NCBI RefSeq assembly: GCF_024281035.1 | Contig: NZ_JAMXLH010000008.1 | Location: forward strand, 1 to 64,000 | Origin: Paraburkholderia sp. | GTDB taxonomy: Bacteria; Pseudomonadota; Gammaproteobacteria; Burkholderiales; Burkholderiaceae | DNA: 64,000 bases | Reading direction: 5' to 3' | Part shown: positions 15,081 through 23,550 of the stretch, piece after piece | How the letters are laid out: every line of letters begins with the position of its first letter | How positions within the stretch are numbered: the stretch's first letter is position 1 | Position numbers and translations under genes: made by a program | Notes under the pieces: generated by a model | Seen by the model: only the letters and a program-made list of their open reading frames with translations | What the model was told of the DNA's origin: nothing | Database searches by the model: none

Positions 15081-15284
15081 TTAGACCCCTGCGTTAGATG
15101 CACGCGTGACCTGCTCGCGAGCCTCAAGCCATGCATCAATGTCCGCCGCCCGCCAGCCGACAGAGCGCACGCCAAGACGGACCGGCGCGGGAAATGCGCC
15201 ATCCTTGATCCACTGGTAGATAGTCGTCTTGCCGACGCCGATTGCGCCGATAACGCCGGAGAGACGCAGAATTTTCACCGCCAT
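15081..15284 (-). CDS. alpA: AlpA-family excisionase/regulator
   Basis: This 67-residue protein has a winged helix-turn-helix of the MerR/AlpA type: VIGAIGVGKTTIYQWIKDGAFPAPVRLG followed by VGWRAADIDAWLEAR. AlpA proteins activate the integrase or assist excision in P4-like and CP4-57-like elements. It is the first gene after the integrase, reading in the same direction, with about 300 bp between them. Direct repeats in that gap (15505-15537) could be its binding site. Confidence 0.85.
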   Translation of the reverse strand: MAVKILRLSGVIGAIGVGKTTIYQWIKDGAFPAPVRLGVRSVGWRAADIDAWLEAREQVTRASNAGV

Positions 15285-15586
15285 GTTCGAACCCCATAGG
15301 TGTAACCGATATTGCCGGACGATGTCTCATTAGCACCGGTCCGGCCCTGTTGATAAAACTGTCGGCGCGTCCAATGGAGCGCTGTGCAGTTCATCTGGGT
15401 TCACATCATGAGAGTTCATAAACCAGTGCCAGAGCACGCACATGGTCCGCGTAGAGCAACCTAACCTTTTGTTTTAAATGGATTAAATTTGTCGATGGCG
15501 CGTCAATTCGAGGTATTTGCAGGAATTCGAGGTGTTTATGGAAAGTGTAAATATTTATTACAGGAGACGTGTGGCTTCTTCACATT
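15285..15586. other. Regulatory gap between alpA and the integrase, with a direct repeat
   Basis: There is no gene. AATTCGAGGT(A/G)TTT occurs twice (15505-15518 and 15524-15537), 19 bp apart, close to two helical turns. The stretch 15460-15495 is unusually AT-rich for the window. It is a candidate excisionase or regulator binding region and alpA promoter. Confidence 0.5.
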
Positions 15587-16792
15587 TCACCTTATCGGGA
15601 CGATTTCCGCACCGATCCTCAGGCGGTTGAGGTAATCCGCCCACTGCTGCATCATCGCGCGGCGCTCTTTGATGAATCGTGTCCGGTTGTACGCACCACC
15701 AAGGTTATCCGGCACGACGTGCGCGAGCTGGTGCTCGATCACCTCTGGTTTCTGTTCCAGTTCTTCGTGCAGGATCGTTCGCGCCATCGCTCGAAAGCCG
15801 TGGCCTGTGATTTCGGTTCGCGTGTCGTAGCCGAGACGACGCAGGGCAGCGTTGATCGCCGCTTCGCTCATTGGTCGATTTCGGTCACGAGCGCCCGGGA
15901 AAACGTAGCGGCCAGCTCCAGTCAGAGCGTGCAGCTCTCGGAGAATCGCGACAGCTTGAGTAGCAAGCGGCACCAGATGGTCTGTTTTCGTTTTTGAGAC
16001 GCGATACCGCCAGTCACCTCGATCTAGGTCAAAGTGCTCCCACTCGGCCGTGCGCAGCTCTCCGGGGCGTACAAAGAGCATGGGCGCGAGGCGGAGTGCG
16101 CACAGCACGGGAAACGTGCCGGTGAACCCATCAAATGCACGCAACATTTCGCCGACCTTTGCGGGTTCGATAATTGAGGCGAAGTGCGTTGTCTGCGACG
16201 GAGGGATAGCGCCCAACAAATCGCGAGCGGGGTCCGTCTTGCACACGCCCTCCTTGATGCCATGCCGGAAGACGCGGCTTATCTCCCCCCGTAGCCGGTG
16301 AGCGGTAAAGCGAGCGCCCCGGCTATCGACGCGTTTCAGGACGTCCAGAATCTCCGGTGCCTCGATTTCGGCGATAGGGCGCTTGCCTAGCCATGGGAAG
16401 GCGTCATTTTTGAACCGAGCGAGTGTCTTCTCGTGCTGCGCTGGCTCGACATACGATTTCCGCTCTTCCATCCACGCAAGGGCGACGGCCTCAAATGTGT
16501 TGATCGCGCTGAGCCGCGCCGCGCGCCTGTCCGCTTTCTTGGCTTCTCCCGGATCGGTGCCTGCCGCTAGCAGTTCGCGAGCGGCATCACGTTTCTTGCG
16601 CGCGGCGGCTAGTCCTACGTCGGGGTAGACGCCCAATGCGAGACGCTTCTCTTTGCCGTCAAAGCGGTACTTGAGCCGCCAATACTTGCCCCCAGCCGGG
16701 GCGATTTCGAGGTACATGCCCCCACCATCAGCAAGGCGGTAAGCCTTGTCGCGCGGGGCTGCGTTGCGGATTGCTGTGTCAGTGAGTGGCAT
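15587..16792 (-). CDS. int: P4-type tyrosine integrase
   Basis: This site-specific recombinase has 401 residues if started at MPLTDTAIRNA (16792); a start 32 codons upstream would run through the GGGGGCAT repeats and is less likely. The N-terminal DUF4102-like arm-binding domain contains GGGMYLEIAPAGGKYWRLKYR. The catalytic domain has the Arg in RPGELRTAEW, the HGFRAMART box, HQLAHV and the nucleophile Tyr in AYNRTRF. These show an intact active site. It sits between the tRNA-Leu gene and the rest of the element and would recombine the tRNA 3' end. Confidence 0.93.
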   Translation of the reverse strand: MPLTDTAIRNAAPRDKAYRLADGGGMYLEIAPAGGKYWRLKYRFDGKEKRLALGVYPDVGLAAARKKRDAARELLAAGTDPGEAKKADRRAARLSAINTFEAVALAWMEERKSYVEPAQHEKTLARFKNDAFPWLGKRPIAEIEAPEILDVLKRVDSRGARFTAHRLRGEISRVFRHGIKEGVCKTDPARDLLGAIPPSQTTHFASIIEPAKVGEMLRAFDGFTGTFPVLCALRLAPMLFVRPGELRTAEWEHFDLDRGDWRYRVSKTKTDHLVPLATQAVAILRELHALTGAGRYVFPGARDRNRPMSEAAINAALRRLGYDTRTEITGHGFRAMARTILHEELEQKPEVIEHQLAHVVPDNLGGAYNRTRFIKERRAMMQQWADYLNRLRIGAEIVPIR

Positions 16793-16798
16793 ATCGAA

Positions 16799-16879
16799 GG
16801 GGGCATTTGCGGGGGCATTAATCCCGCTGGGAATGGCTGTTAGGCCGTCATGCCCCCTAAAATGCCCCTTGATGCCCCC
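16799..16879. repeat. Integrase arm-type repeats
   Basis: GGGGGCATT occurs at 16799 and 16811, and the inverted word ATGCCCC(C/T) at 16850, about 16861 and 16872. Such words flank P4-type integrase genes and are likely arm-binding sites at the integrase end of the element. Confidence 0.6.
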
Positions 16880-16989
16880 GGCTGTCAATGCTCTGTATCG
16901 AACTTCGCCGGAAACAAAAAACCCGCGAAGCCTTTAGCTGTCGCGGGTTTCAGGTCTTTTCCGGTTTTAAGCGGACTCGTAAGTGGTGC
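16867..16989. repeat. Right imperfect direct repeat at the tRNA-Leu boundary
   Basis: This is the partner of 5986-6108. It includes the tRNA-Leu terminator hairpin and ends with TGGTGC, the complement of the last bases of the tRNA gene. Confidence 0.6.
16918..16950 (-). terminator. Terminator of tRNA-Leu
   Basis: On the minus strand AAACCCGCGA pairs with TCGCGGGTTT and a T-run follows. It lies 34 bases after the tRNA 3' end. Confidence 0.8.
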
Positions 16990-17068
16990 CTCGGGCCGGA
17001 ATCGAACCGGCACTCCTTTCGGAACCGGATTTTGAGTCCGGCGCGTCTACCAATTTCACCACCGAGGC
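16984..17068 (-). tRNA. tRNA-Leu(CAA)
   Basis: This is an 85-nt tRNA gene with acceptor stem GCCTCGG/CCGAGGC, D-loop AAATTGGTAGA, anticodon loop CTCAAAA (anticodon CAA), a long variable arm (TTCCGAAAGGAG), T-loop GGTTCGATTCC and an encoded CCA end. It is the insertion site of the element to its left; its 3' end lies at the junction. Confidence 0.95.
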
Positions 17069-17172
17069 GTCTTCCAGACGCTATCCGCCGCCGTTGGCAG
17101 CTGATAGCGCGTGAAGTAGCCGAAGATTATGACGCAATTCGGCTCGCCCGGCAACCGGGGCAGCTACGTCGC

Positions 17173-18558
17173 TCAAACGGTGCGGGAGAACCGCTCCGAG
17201 CGTTGCGTGCCGAGATACTGGTCGAACACCATCGCAATATTGCGCACGAACATGCGTCCGGCCGGCAACACGTCGATGCGGTTCGTGCCGCGCGCCACGA
17301 GACCGTCCTCTTCGAACGCGCGCAGGCGCTCCAGTTCGGACGCGAACGCGGTCGCAAAACGGATGCCGTACTGCGCTTCGAACACGTCGAAACGCAGTTC
17401 GAGGTTGCACATCAGCTGGGTGATGATGCCGCGGCGCAGACGGTCCTCGGCGCTCAGTTTCACGCCGCGGACGATCGCGAGGCGTTCGTCGTTGATCGCC
17501 GCGCCGTAGCCCGGCAGATCCTTCGCGTTTTGCGCGTAGAGGTCGCCGACCTTGCCGATCGCCGAGGCGCCGAAGCCGATCAGGTCGCAGTCCGCACGCG
17601 TGCTGTAGCCCTGGAAATTGCGATGCAGCGTGCCCTGCTTCTGCGCAATCGCGAGTTCGTCGGTGGGCAGCGCGAAGTGGTCCATGCCGATGTAGACGTA
17701 GCCCGCTTCGGTCAGCTGCTCGATCACGAGCTGCAGCAGCGCGAGCCGCGTGTCCGGCGTCGGGAGCGTGTTGGCGTCCATCTGCCGCTGCATCTTGAAG
17801 AGCTGCGGCAAGTGCGCGTAGCCGAAAACGGAAAGACGATCGGGTGCGAGCAGCAGGATCGTTTCGAGCGTGCGGCGAAAGCTTGCCACCGTCTGATGCG
17901 GCAGGCCGTAGATCAGGTCGACGCTGATCGACTCGAAGCCGTTTGCACGCGCTGCGTTCATGCAGTCGACGGTCAGTTCGAGCGGCTGGATGCGGTTGAC
18001 CGCGCGCTGCACGACCGGATCGAAGTCCTGCACGCCGAGGCTCATGCGGTTGAAGCCGAGCCCGCGCAGATGAGCGATCGTTGCCGGCGAAGCCTCGCGC
18101 GGATCGATCTCGATCGAATATTCGCCTTCGTCGTTCGGGAGCAGCCTGAAATGCTCGCGCGTGGCGGCCATCAGCGTGCTCATTTCCTCAGGCGAAAGGA
18201 ACGTCGGCGTGCCGCCGCCCCAGTGCAGCTGCGAAACCGGACGATTCGTGTTGAAGAGCTTCGCCTGAAGTTCCACTTCGTGGATCAGCTGCTTCAGGTA
18301 CGGCTTGGCGCGCCCGCGGTTCTTCGTAATGACTTTGTTGCAGCCGCAATAAAAACAGACGGTGTCGCAGAACGGAATGTGGAAGTAGAGCGAGAGGTCG
18401 GTTTCTTCGGCGCCCGGATCGGAGGCGGCACGGCGGTATTGGGCCAGATCGAAGTCGTCGCGGAACTGGAGGGCCGTGGGGTAAGACGTGTAGCGCGGAC
18501 CGTTCGTACCGTATTTGGCGATCAGGTCGGGGCGGAAAATCAGGTCGGCGTCGCTCAT
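17173..18558 (-). CDS. hemN: Oxygen-independent coproporphyrinogen III oxidase
   Basis: This 461-residue radical SAM enzyme decarboxylates two propionates of coproporphyrinogen III to give protoporphyrinogen IX without oxygen. The cluster cysteines are Cys64, Cys68 and Cys71 in HIPFCDTVCFYCGC, with the extra Cys73 that marks true HemN. The PRYTSYPTA N-terminal segment and the GFGASAIGKV region also fit HemN rather than HemW. Start 18558 is chosen as the family start. A candidate FNR/Anr-type half-palindrome lies about 90 bases upstream (18647-18660), which would fit induction at low oxygen. Confidence 0.93.
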   Translation of the reverse strand: MSDADLIFRPDLIAKYGTNGPRYTSYPTALQFRDDFDLAQYRRAASDPGAEETDLSLYFHIPFCDTVCFYCGCNKVITKNRGRAKPYLKQLIHEVELQAKLFNTNRPVSQLHWGGGTPTFLSPEEMSTLMAATREHFRLLPNDEGEYSIEIDPREASPATIAHLRGLGFNRMSLGVQDFDPVVQRAVNRIQPLELTVDCMNAARANGFESISVDLIYGLPHQTVASFRRTLETILLLAPDRLSVFGYAHLPQLFKMQRQMDANTLPTPDTRLALLQLVIEQLTEAGYVYIGMDHFALPTDELAIAQKQGTLHRNFQGYSTRADCDLIGFGASAIGKVGDLYAQNAKDLPGYGAAINDERLAIVRGVKLSAEDRLRRGIITQLMCNLELRFDVFEAQYGIRFATAFASELERLRAFEEDGLVARGTNRIDVLPAGRMFVRNIAMVFDQYLGTQRSERFSRTV

Positions 18559-18646
18559 GCAAGGGCTCTCATAGGTGGCGCGCCGTAAAATTGCTCCCTG
18601 CGCCGCACCGGACGGCACATCGGACCACAAACTTTCTGGCGCCGGT

Positions 18647-18660
18647 TTGATCTAGTTTAA
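18647..18660. promoter_or_regulatory. hemN: Candidate FNR/Anr box upstream of hemN
   Basis: TTGAT CTAG TTTAA matches the FNR consensus TTGAT-N4-ATCAA at eight of ten positions. It lies upstream of an anaerobic heme gene, which supports the call. The site is imperfect and untested. Confidence 0.4.
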
Positions 18661-18695
18661 AAGGGCACACGTTGCTCCGATTGTGTAAAAAGGTC

Positions 18696-18717
18696 GCATT
18701 GTGCAGTGGCACAATGC
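18696..18717. promoter_or_regulatory. Perfect inverted repeat between hemN and the YkgJ gene
   Basis: GCATTGTGC and GCACAATGC (9-bp arms, 4-base spacer AGTG) form a perfect palindrome 52 bases before the YkgJ start. It may be an operator or RNA hairpin; no T-run follows. Confidence 0.45.
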
Positions 18718-18768
18718 CGTCTGGTCCGTCGCACGGCGGCGGACCGGTTCAATCGCTTCAGGAAACAG

Positions 18769-19071
18769 ATGGTCAGTTCCGCTTCCCCTTTCAACGTGCC
18801 TGGGCACGCGTGCCGCCCTGGCTGCGGCGCGTGCTGTATCGCACCCTCAATTACCGGCCCGATTCCGGGCATGCCTCACGGCAAGCCCGCGGGCGTGCGC
18901 TGCGTGCAGCTCGGCGACGATCTGCAATGCGCGATCTTCGGCTCGCCGTTGCGGCCCGCGTGCTGCGACGGACTGCAGCCGCAAGCCGACATGTGCGGCG
19001 CGTCGCGTGAGGAGGCGATTATATGGCTCACGTGGCTCGAAGCCGAGACGCAGCCGTCGCGCCAGGCCTGA
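18769..19071 (+). CDS. YkgJ-family cysteine cluster protein
   Basis: This 100-residue protein has the zinc- or iron-binding cluster of the family: CRPGCGACC near residue 15, a later Cys in GVRC, and CCDG and MCGA near the end. The start at 18769 is supported by AGGAAA six bases before ATG; longer starts are not. The molecular function of the family is not established. It is followed by the DUF1439 lipoprotein gene 55 bases downstream on the same strand. Confidence 0.8.
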   Translation: MVSSASPFNVPGHACRPGCGACCIAPSITGPIPGMPHGKPAGVRCVQLGDDLQCAIFGSPLRPACCDGLQPQADMCGASREEAIIWLTWLEAETQPSRQA

Positions 19072-19126
19072 ATCCATTCCACATTATTATGCTGCGGCGT
19101 TGCGCCGCCCATCAGGGAGATTTCGC

Positions 19127-19714
19127 ATGACCCACTCCGCAACGCGCGTTTCCCGGCGTGCCTTCCTCCTCGCGGCCTGCGCCACGGCGGGAACGGTCGT
19201 GTCGCTGGGCGCGTGTGCGACGGGGATCTTTCCGTTCATCCCCGATCACTACACGTTCTCGCAGCAACAGGTACAGGCCGCGGTCGAGCGCAAGTTCCCG
19301 TACCGGCGCGAGGTGCAGCAGCTCTTCGATGTTGCGCTGACGAATCCGGTGGTCGCGCTGCAGCCCGAGCGCAATCGCGTCGCGGTGCGGCTCGATGCGC
19401 GGCTCGAAAGTCCGCTCATGCAGCAGCCGGTGAGCGGCGTGTTCACGCTGTCGAGCGAACTGGCATGGGATGGCGAGCGCCGCGCCGTCGTGCTGAAGCA
19501 GCCGTCGGTCGACAGCGTCGACATGCAGGGCGCCGCCGCAGCTTATGGCCAGCAGGTCGGCGCGGTGGCGGCCCTCGCTGCGGCGCAGTTGCTCGACCAC
19601 TACGCCGTCTATACGTTCAAGCCCGAGCAACTGCAGTTCGCCGGAGTCAGCTACGAACCGGGTACAATCTCGGTCCTTACAAATGGCATACGCGTGCAGA
19701 TCGTCGAGAAATGA
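19127..19714 (+). CDS. DUF1439 (YceB-like) lipoprotein
   Basis: This 195-residue protein has an N-terminal twin-arginine-like start (SRRAFLLAACATAG) and a lipobox VSLGAC, so it should be a lipidated envelope protein. The mature part has the DUF1439 pattern beginning YTFSQQQVQAAVERKFPY and ending with SVLTNGIRVQI. AGGGAGA lies before the ATG. Its fold is related to lipid-binding proteins, but its role is not known. It may be co-transcribed with uppP, 80 bases further on. Confidence 0.8.
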   Translation: MTHSATRVSRRAFLLAACATAGTVVSLGACATGIFPFIPDHYTFSQQQVQAAVERKFPYRREVQQLFDVALTNPVVALQPERNRVAVRLDARLESPLMQQPVSGVFTLSSELAWDGERRAVVLKQPSVDSVDMQGAAAAYGQQVGAVAALAAAQLLDHYAVYTFKPEQLQFAGVSYEPGTISVLTNGIRVQIVEK

Positions 19715-19794
19715 GCTGACGAAAGGCCGCTGCGCGCAGCCGTCGGCGGGCGCGTGCGTGGTCCGTCCGGCGCGAACCTTCGCGAGGAGAACGG

Positions 19795-20643
19795 ATGGAC
19801 TGGTTGATGATCTGCAAGGCCCTGATTCTGGGCGTCGTCGAAGGGCTGACTGAATTCTTGCCCGTTTCCAGCACCGGTCACCTGATCGTGGCCGGCAGCG
19901 TCCTCAAATTCGAGGGCGACTACGCGAAGAGTTTCGACGTCGTGATCCAGCTCGGCGCGATTCTCGCGGTCTGCTGGGAATTTCGCCGCAAGATCGGCAG
20001 CGTGATCGTCGGTCTGCCCGCGCGTTCCGACGCACGGCGCTTCACGTTGAACGTGATCGTCGCAACCGTGCCGGCCGTCGTGCTCGGCCTGCTGTTCGAG
20101 CGGTCGATCAAGTCGGTGCTGTTCGCGCCGCTGCCCGTCGCGCTCGCGCTCATCGCGGGCGGGATCGTCATTTTCTGGGTGGAACGGCATCAGCGCCGCA
20201 ACGGCGCGCCAGTTGCGCAGACAAGCGCACGCGTGCGCTCGATCGACGAAATCTCGCCCATCGATGCGCTGAAGGTCGGCTTCGCGCAGTGCTTCGCGTT
20301 GATTCCGGGCATGTCGCGCTCCGGCTCGACGATCATCGGTGCGATGTTGTTCGGCTTCGAGCGGCGCGTCGCGACCGAATTTTCGTTTTTTCTCGCGATC
20401 CCCGTGATCTTCGGCGCGACCGTCTACGAACTGCACAAGAACTGGCACGGGCTCCCGACCGACTGGCTCGGTGTTGTCGGTGTCGGCTTCGTCGCCGCGT
20501 TCGTGAGTGCGTTTCTGTGCGTGCGCTGGCTGTTGCGCTTCGTCGCCTCGCACGATTTCACCGCATTCGCCTGGTACCGGATCGCGCTTGGCCTCGTGAT
20601 TCTGTTGGCCGGTTACGGCGGCTGGCTCGGCTTCGACGCGTAA
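19795..20643 (+). CDS. uppP: Undecaprenyl-diphosphatase
   Basis: This 282-residue inner-membrane enzyme dephosphorylates undecaprenyl diphosphate to recycle the lipid carrier of peptidoglycan, and it confers some bacitracin resistance. Both signature motifs are intact: [15 protein letters not shown] at about residues 17-31 and the PGMSRSGST box near 178. About eight hydrophobic helices are present. A strong terminator follows directly after the stop. Confidence 0.95.
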   Translation: MDWLMICKALILGVVEGLTEFLPVSSTGHLIVAGSVLKFEGDYAKSFDVVIQLGAILAVCWEFRRKIGSVIVGLPARSDARRFTLNVIVATVPAVVLGLLFERSIKSVLFAPLPVALALIAGGIVIFWVERHQRRNGAPVAQTSARVRSIDEISPIDALKVGFAQCFALIPGMSRSGSTIIGAMLFGFERRVATEFSFFLAIPVIFGATVYELHKNWHGLPTDWLGVVGVGFVAAFVSAFLCVRWLLRFVASHDFTAFAWYRIALGLVILLAGYGGWLGFDA

Positions 20644-20647
20644 ACGA

Positions 20648-20684
20648 AAACGGGGCGCCGTTCACTTCAGGCGCCCCGTTTTTT
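20648..20684 (+). terminator. Terminator between uppP and trmB
   Basis: GGGGCGCC and GGCGCCCC form a GC-rich stem around a 10-base loop, followed by a run of six T. The stem is flanked by A-runs upstream, so it may also act on the opposite strand for trmB. Confidence 0.9.
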
Positions 20685-20700
20685 ATCGTGTGAAGAACGA

Positions 20701-21516
20701 TCAGTCCGCTGCGCGGCGGCGGAACACCAGGTCCCATACGCCGTGGCCGAGGCGCAGGCCGCGGCGCTCGAACTTCGTCACCGGACGATAGTCCGGGCGC
20801 GGCGCGTAGTCGGCGGCCGTATTCGCGAGCCCGGGTTCGGCGCTCAGCACCTCGAGCATCTGCTCGGCGTAGTTCTGCCAGTCGGTTGCGCAGTGCAGGT
20901 AGGCGCCCGGTTTCATGCGTGACACGAGCAGTTCCACGAACTTCGGCTGGATCAGACGGCGCTTGTGATGGCGCGCCTTGTGCCACGGATCCGGGAAGAA
21001 GATGTGGACGCCGTCGAGGCTCCCCGGCGCGATCATCTGTTCGAGTACCTCGACCGCGTCGTGCTGGATGATGCGGATGTTCGAGAGGTTGTGCTCGCCA
21101 ATCAGCTTGAGCAAAGCGCCCACGCCCGGTTCATGGACCTCGACGCCGAGAAAGTCGTCGCCCGTGCGCAGCGCTGCGATTTCCGCCGTGCTCGCGCCCA
21201 TCCCGAAGCCGATTTCCAGTATGCGCGGCGCGCTGCGGCCGAACACGGCATCCCAGTCGGCCTGCTCAGGCGTATACGGCACCACGAAACGCGGACCGAG
21301 TTCGTCGAGCGCGCGGCGCTGGCCCGGCGACGTGCGGCCCGCGCGCGTTACGAAGCTGCGGATGCGGCGGCGGTGCAGGACGTCGCCGGCAGCATTTTCT
21401 TGCGCTTCGTCGTGCGGTTCGTCGTGCGCTTTATCGTGCGCTTCGTCGTGCGGTTCGGCAGACGCGTCGGAGGGCAGGCAGTCGGACGGGACTGCGTCGT
21501 TCGGATCGTGAATCAT
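20701..21516 (-). CDS. trmB: tRNA (guanine-N7-)-methyltransferase
   Basis: This 271-residue SAM-dependent enzyme methylates G46 in the variable loop of tRNAs. The SAM motif is LEIGFGMG, and the family motifs [16 protein letters not shown] and [12 protein letters not shown] are intact. Residues 1-60 are an unusual acidic extension that includes about four tandem HDEA-type units, encoded by a 12-bp DNA repeat at 21406-21453. The start at 21516 is the last ATG before the domain with sensible spacing; no strong ribosome site is seen. Confidence 0.9.
   Translation of the reverse strand: MIHDPNDAVPSDCLPSDASAEPHDEAHDKAHDEPHDEAQENAAGDVLHRRRIRSFVTRAGRTSPGQRRALDELGPRFVVPYTPEQADWDAVFGRSAPRILEIGFGMGASTAEIAALRTGDDFLGVEVHEPGVGALLKLIGEHNLSNIRIIQHDAVEVLEQMIAPGSLDGVHIFFPDPWHKARHHKRRLIQPKFVELLVSRMKPGAYLHCATDWQNYAEQMLEVLSAEPGLANTAADYAPRPDYRPVTKFERRGLRLGHGVWDLVFRRRAAD
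21406..21453. repeat. 12-bp minisatellite inside trmB
   Basis: Four tandem 12-bp units of the form TTCGTCGTGCG(G/C), one with two changes, encode His-Asp-Glu/Lys-Ala/Pro repeats. Copy number could vary without loss of frame. Confidence 0.8.
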
Positions 21517-21792
21517 GTTCGAGGATGGGAGGGTGGGGACAGCGGGTACGGCATCGAACGGCGAGCCTTGCGTTCGCTGCTGCCTGACACGGGATCGGGC
21601 ACAGGCGGCGGTTGTGGCCTGCGGCGGACCGGAACTTGCGAGTCTCGCACGCGCGCCGCGCGCGAGGCGCGGCCGGTCCTGAATTCGACGCGCATTATAG
21701 CAGCGCTGGCGCATACGTCCGGCGCTGCTGCGGGTGCTTGTTCGGCGCCTGGTCGGCATTCACCGGGCGCCCGGCGAGTGCCCTTCGGGCGT

Positions 21793-22017
21793 TCAGTCAG
21801 CGGAAATCCAGACGTGAATATGCGCCGGGTGATGCAGCTCGAATTCGTTGATCCGGCCGGCACGAATGTCGAGCAACAGACGCTCGAGTTGGGCAGCCGT
21901 TTCGTTAAGGGGCTGGGCGTCGGCCGGAATTCGCTCGGCGGCGTGCGAGAGCAGATCGTTGCGGGCGCCCACGATCAGCGCGATGGCGCGCTTGCGAGGC
22001 ATGAAAAATCGTTCCAT
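21793..22017 (-). CDS. Conserved-looking small protein
   Basis: This 74-residue protein begins MERFFMPRKRAIALIVGARND, then has an amphipathic helix (NETAAQLERLLLDIRAG) and a His-rich end HHPAHIHVW. No signal peptide or known motif is present. Codon use is typical of the window, and it is flanked by gaps with no competing ORF. It is possibly a small regulatory or metal-binding protein; that is speculation. Confidence 0.5.
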   Translation of the reverse strand: MERFFMPRKRAIALIVGARNDLLSHAAERIPADAQPLNETAAQLERLLLDIRAGRINEFELHHPAHIHVWISAD

Positions 22018-22210
22018 CGATGACGGCCCCGCGGCATGCGCCAGGCGAGTCGCTCAAGAGAGGGAAATGGGGCAGGCCAGTGGGCGGTAGACGCCGGAGC
22101 AGGAACGTGCGACGGGGGAATTCAGGTCGACCTGGCGTGCCCGCGCTGCGCTCCCGCAGTGCTCCCGTTGAGGTTCCGTTTTGGTCCGTTGGGAGGCTGG
22201 CAAGCCGATG

Positions 22211-22285
22211 TGGAGCGGGCGATGGGAATCGAACCCACGTCTCCAGCTTGGGAAGCTGGGGTAATGGCCATTATACGACGCCCGC
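22211..22285 (-). tRNA. tRNA-Gly(CCC)
   Basis: This is a 75-nt tRNA gene: acceptor GCGGGCG/CGCCCGC, D-arm with TATAATGGCCATTA, anticodon stem CCAGC/GCTGG with loop TTCCCAA (anticodon CCC), T-loop GGGTTCGATTCCC and encoded CCA. Its 5' half is repeated at 24237-24279, marking an old insertion. Confidence 0.93.
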
Positions 22286-22443
22286 AGAACCCGTGATTCT
22301 ACAGGGATTTTGAAGGTTTGGGCAGTGGCGTCGATTGGATGCTGGCATCGAAACTGTCACGGCTTGGAATGTTCTTGCTGTCATCGCTCGTTCTCCACGA
22401 GCGATGACAGCAGACGCGATCAACCGAACATGGCCACCATCGT

Positions 22444-23379
22444 TCAGATCGAATCACCTTCGAAGTAGTCTGTATCGATTTTCTTGATCTCGTAGGTGCT
22501 GGCGGTCGAAACTCCCACACCATGATCGACCAAGAGCTTCACGAGTAGAGCACCGTCCACGAGGATAATCTTCGCCGTGATCGATTTTGCGTAATCTCGG
22601 GCTTCGCGGCTGAAGTCTGATGTCGTGAGAAATACCCCTTTGCTTGCATGCTGTCCCTGAAGGGCGCCCGCAAATCTCTGGATATCGGGACGTCCAACCG
22701 TACCCTCCCACCGCTTGGCTTGCACGTAAATCACATCGAGTCCGAGCTTGTCTTCCTTGATGGTCCCGTCGATACCGCCATCACCGGTTCGGCCAAGGAC
22801 ACTTCCCGCGTCTTGGCGCGATCCGCCGTATCCCATTGCTACCAGAAGATCGATTACCAAACGCTCAAAGAACGCGGGCGTCGAATTCATGATCTGGTCG
22901 AGCAACTCGGCTTCAAGGTTGGACCGCAACTGTTGATACGCCTGATCAAACAATTCCTCTGGCGTGGTCTCTGCCGCAGAAGGAGCGTCCTGACCCGAAG
23001 GAGCGTCACTCGGCTCGTTCTGGGGTGCATCGACTCTCCTCTGTCGAAAGGCGACGAACTCGGGAAACTGATTGAGCAACGGAATATCGATCCTCGCAGG
23101 CTGCTTTGCAAGCATATCGAGTCCGCGAGGTGTGATTTTGAAATGACCACGTTTCGGCAATTCAAGCAATCCGGCTTGCTTCAGGTAGGTGCGAGCCCAG
23201 CCAACGCGGCTATCAAACACCGGGACTGTGCCGCTAGGAAGCATTTCGTTCTGCTCGTCGTCGGTCAATTGGAGCGTTTTCGCCAGCGTTTCGACAACGT
23301 CGCGAAGTCGGTGCTCTTGCAGGTCGGCTGCCAGTTTCAGCATTGGCAGCATGAGGTCCTGAAACCCGGGAATAGGCAT
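22444..23379 (-). CDS. mrr: Mrr-type restriction endonuclease (type IV)
   Basis: This 311-residue protein has an N-terminal winged-helix Mrr_N domain (about 5-95), a variable linker rich in Pro, Asp and Ser (115-140), and a C-terminal Mrr catalytic domain of the PD-(D/E)xK type. Catalytic residues are visible as Asp204 in GDGGIDG and the Gln220-Ala-Lys222 motif in VIYVQAKRW. Mrr enzymes cut DNA with methylated bases. No methyltransferase gene is nearby, which fits modification-dependent restriction. The gene lies inside the insert bounded by tRNA-Gly repeats. Confidence 0.88.
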   Translation of the reverse strand: MPIPGFQDLMLPMLKLAADLQEHRLRDVVETLAKTLQLTDDEQNEMLPSGTVPVFDSRVGWARTYLKQAGLLELPKRGHFKITPRGLDMLAKQPARIDIPLLNQFPEFVAFRQRRVDAPQNEPSDAPSGQDAPSAAETTPEELFDQAYQQLRSNLEAELLDQIMNSTPAFFERLVIDLLVAMGYGGSRQDAGSVLGRTGDGGIDGTIKEDKLGLDVIYVQAKRWEGTVGRPDIQRFAGALQGQHASKGVFLTTSDFSREARDYAKSITAKIILVDGALLVKLLVDHGVGVSTASTYEIKKIDTDYFEGDSI

Positions 23380-23550
23380 GATGGTTACGATTCATCCACT
23401 GGTGAGTGATGGATCATAACAAGGGACAGGTCTCAGTGTGTCGGGTAATCTCTGTCGCATCCTTCGCACGAAGCATATCCGTCGAGCGACCGCATACCCG
23501 CATCAGGTAGGGCTGTTGTGCGAAACGGGTAGGGGTCGGATAGTCGTCGT

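Larger units (their letters stand above)
6109..16989. mobile_element. P4-like integrative element (phage satellite or remnant) at tRNA-Leu
   Basis: A block of about 10.9 kb lies between two homologous boundary sequences, next to the 3' end of a tRNA-Leu(CAA) gene, with a P4-type integrase as its first gene beside the tRNA. Almost all genes point away from the integrase on the minus strand: AlpA, PC4-like protein, HTH regulator, small ORFs, replication ATPase, TubC_N-like protein, small ORFs, HK97 major capsid, PIN protein, DUF6680 protein, a frameshifted membrane protein and a 109-residue unknown. No terminase, portal, head protease or tail gene is present. This fits a phage satellite or a heavily reduced prophage. 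Several genes overlap by four bases, so the replication block is a tight operon. Confidence 0.8.
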
